A stretch of DNA of 53,651 nucleotides. Source: an uncultured Pelagibacteraceae bacterium (lineage in GTDB: Bacteria; Pseudomonadota; Alphaproteobacteria; Pelagibacterales; Pelagibacteraceae). The notes beneath the pieces were generated by a model, which was not told the origin of the DNA, ran no database searches, and was given only the letters and a program-made list of their open reading frames with translations. Made by a program: the position numbers and the translations under genes. The DNA lies in NCBI GenBank assembly GCA_902581795.1, contig CACHPL010000004.1, positions 1-53,651 of the forward strand, in the 5' to 3' direction. This document shows, piece after piece, positions 52,073-53,651 of this stretch (the first letter of the stretch is position 1; every line of letters begins with the position of its first letter).

Positions 52073-53124
52073 TTAATAATCTCCTGCTTAGTAATTTTTA
52101 TACCATAACCTTTTAAAGCTATAATTCTTTTTTTTGATCTTGAAACTAAAATCATTTTTTTTATTTTCAACTCTTTTATTATTTGTGCCCCCACTCCGTA
52201 ATATCTAAGAATTCTATTATTTTCTGAAGATGGGCTTGGATTTGCGCCTTTAACTAGTATAAGCGCAAAATTGTTAAATTTGATTAAATATTTTAAAGAG
52301 TTTTTAAAAATATCGTTATTAAAATTTAATAAGTTATTTATTAAATTTGTAGATATAACCCTAACTCTTGATGGTTTGGCTGAAAAAAATTTACCTTTTG
52401 TTAATGAATAATGTTCAGATCCATCAAGCTTATTTCTAAAAGTTTTTAAATCAAAATTACCAAATTTTTTAATTTTAATTTTTTTGTTTGAAATACATTT
52501 GATAAGTCTTTCATTTTTTAATCTATACGAGATTAAATCCTCTATTTTAGCAATTTTTAATTTGTGTCTTTTTGCAAATGGTATCAGATCATTATAACGT
52601 GCCATTGTACCATCTTCGTTCATAACTTCGCAAATGACAGCGCTAGGATTTAATTTCGCTAGCTTTGATATATCAACAGAAGCTTCTGTGTGACCAGCCC
52701 TTTCAAGCACTCCCCCATTTTTTGCTACTAATGGGAAAACATGCCCGGGTGAAACTATATCTTTTTTTGATGACCTAGGTTTAATCGCTACCCTAATTGT
52801 TTTAGCTCTGTCATATGCCGAGATACCAGTAGATATACCTTTCTTTGACTCGATAGAAACAGTGAATGCTGTTTGTGTTCTAGATTTGTTGATCAACGAC
52901 ATTAATGGTAAATTTAATTTTTTGACTTTTCTCGAAGTAAGGGCCAAACATATTAATCCTCTACCATGTTTCGCCATAAAATTTATTTTTCTTGGATCAA
53001 TTTTGGAAGCTGGCACGACTAGGTCGCCTTCATTCTCTCTATCTTTATTGTCTACCAAAATAAACATTTTACCTTTTTTTGCATCTTTAATAATTTCTTT
53101 TATAGTTGATGAATTTTTTTTCAT
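52069..53124 (-). CDS. ribB: 3,4-Dihydroxy-2-butanone-4-phosphate synthase with degenerate RibA-like tail (RibBX type)
   Basis: 351 residues. The N-terminal 200 residues are a complete RibB: ILVDNKDRENEGDLVVPASK with the acidic loop, MAKHGRGLICLAL, FTVSIESKKGISTGISAYDR, SPGHVFPLVAKNGGVLERAG, HTEASVDISKLA and MNEDGTMARYNDLIPFAKRH. The C-terminal 150 residues align in position with GTP cyclohydrolase II but lack its zinc cysteines (CLTGD and CDCG motifs) and the GRGIGL-type loop, keeping only YYGVGAQIIKEL and the end LKGYGIKI. A GTP cyclohydrolase II activity is therefore not expected from this gene. Confidence 0.93.
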   Translation of the reverse strand: MKKNSSTIKEIIKDAKKGKMFILVDNKDRENEGDLVVPASKIDPRKINFMAKHGRGLICLALTSRKVKKLNLPLMSLINKSRTQTAFTVSIESKKGISTGISAYDRAKTIRVAIKPRSSKKDIVSPGHVFPLVAKNGGVLERAGHTEASVDISKLAKLNPSAVICEVMNEDGTMARYNDLIPFAKRHKLKIAKIEDLISYRLKNERLIKCISNKKIKIKKFGNFDLKTFRNKLDGSEHYSLTKGKFFSAKPSRVRVISTNLINNLLNFNNDIFKNSLKYLIKFNNFALILVKGANPSPSSENNRILRYYGVGAQIIKELKIKKMILVSRSKKRIIALKGYGIKITKQEIIK

Positions 53125-53125
53125 T

Positions 53126-53651
53126 TTACCTATAAATATTATTCAAATATTTTCCGATCATGTCAAATTCAACGTTTACTTTGTCACCCTTTTTTAATTT
53201 GATTAAGTTTGTTAATTTTAATGTGTGAGGAATAATAGTGATTTGAAAACTATTGGAATTTAGTTTTGATACCGTTAATGAAACACCGTTAACTGAAATA
53301 GATCCTTTTTCAACAATTAACTTCTTGTACTTATTTTCTAGTGAAAAAGTTACTTTCCATGATCTATCGATAATTTTAATGTTCTTTACTCTTGCTGTTG
53401 TATCAACATGACCCTGAATGTAGTGACCTGATACTTTTTTTCCATGATGTAAAGCTTTTTCAAGATTTATATATTTACCAATCTTAATATTTTTAAAGTT
53501 TGATCTTTTTAATGTTTCTTTGGAAAGATAAAATAAAAAAGATTTCTTCGTAATTCTTATTAAGGTTAAACAAACTCCATCACAACACACTGACTCACCA
53601 ATATCCGATTTTTTAAATGAAATATTAGAAGAAATTTCTATAACCAGACTT
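53126..53651 (-). CDS. ribE: Riboflavin synthase alpha subunit, 5' end cut by the right edge
   Basis: 175 residues visible. The frame stays open to the right edge (reading SLVIEISSNI from the edge, then SDIGESVCCDGVCLTL), so a GTG at 53588-53590 is internal and the true start lies outside, about 25 residues further. Both lumazine-binding repeats are seen: repeat 1 with ESVCCDGVCLTLIRI and YINLEKALHHGKKVSGHYIQ, GHVDTTARV, and repeat 2 with GSISVNGVSLTVSKL and IPHTLKLTNL. It dismutates two lumazines to riboflavin. It is 1 bp from ribB. Confidence 0.94.
   Translation of the reverse strand, partial: SLVIEISSNISFKKSDIGESVCCDGVCLTLIRITKKSFLFYLSKETLKRSNFKNIKIGKYINLEKALHHGKKVSGHYIQGHVDTTARVKNIKIIDRSWKVTFSLENKYKKLIVEKGSISVNGVSLTVSKLNSNSFQITIIPHTLKLTNLIKLKKGDKVNVEFDMIGKYLNNIYR

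Overview
The window looks like a streamlined marine alphaproteobacterial chromosome, most likely SAR11 (Pelagibacterales). The DNA is very AT-rich and the proteins are rich in Lys, Ile and Asn. Genes abut or overlap by a few bases, and only one gap exceeds 300 bp. The gene content fits too: a DMSP demethylase operon, several ABC importers, a proton pyrophosphatase, and the alphaproteobacterial neighbourhoods rplM-rpsI-argC, hom-glpX-recJ and rib-nusB. The assignment is inference from content and composition; no 16S rRNA gene is present.

Layout. 1-2271: accessory edge with a cut-off unknown gene, a tyrosine recombinase with a promoter and a 9-7-9 inverted repeat at its 5' end, an orphan cupin, and a 418-bp gap. 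2272-13313 (minus strand): tRNA-Pro followed after 6 nt by a ten-gene run. This run is a reverse-order HAD/enoyl-CoA hydratase fusion, dmdC, dmdB, an OsmC protein, an ECHDC3-like crotonase homologue, an alpha/beta hydrolase, dmdA, a complex I NDUFS4-type subunit, sbmA and an AEC permease. Together they can account for DMSP demethylation and degradation of methylmercaptopropionate. 13399-15131 (plus): nhaA and a glutathione peroxidase. 15133-19150 (minus): an MBL hydrolase, two glycosyltransferase genes (one a tandem fusion) and a small GIY-YIG protein.

19188-36598 is a carbohydrate and cyclitol region. It holds an HpcH/HpaI aldolase with an aldehyde dehydrogenase, iolD and a Gfo/Idh/MocA dehydrogenase. 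A complete CUT1 importer (binding protein, two unusual permeases, divergent ATPase) is linked to an MGH1-like (GH63-type) glycosidase. A CUT2 importer follows with a ROK kinase in frcBCAK order, then iolG and a divergent iolE. iolB, iolC and iolA are not in the window. Both binding-protein genes are followed by strong hairpins before their permease genes, the only strong hairpins I found between genes.

36601-53651 is mostly housekeeping. It includes a pilin-like small protein, a 2-hydroxyacid dehydrogenase behind tRNA-Glu, recJ, glpX, hom, a lysine-rich lipoprotein, argC, rpsI, rplM and ctaA. It continues with a chorismate mutase, rpmG, a MerR regulator, bamE, CBP3, rpmF, plsX and ihfA (no fabH between the last two). 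It ends with hppA, nusB, ribH, ribB carrying a degenerate RibA-like tail, and ribE, which is cut by the right edge.

The most notable observations are the two tRNA-to-CDS junctions (6 and 7 nt), the loss of both catalytic glutamates in the DMSP-operon crotonase homologue while the fusion protein keeps them, the beta-sandwich-like insert in a CUT1 permease, the integrase-adjacent inverted repeat, and the contracted plsX-ihfA locus.
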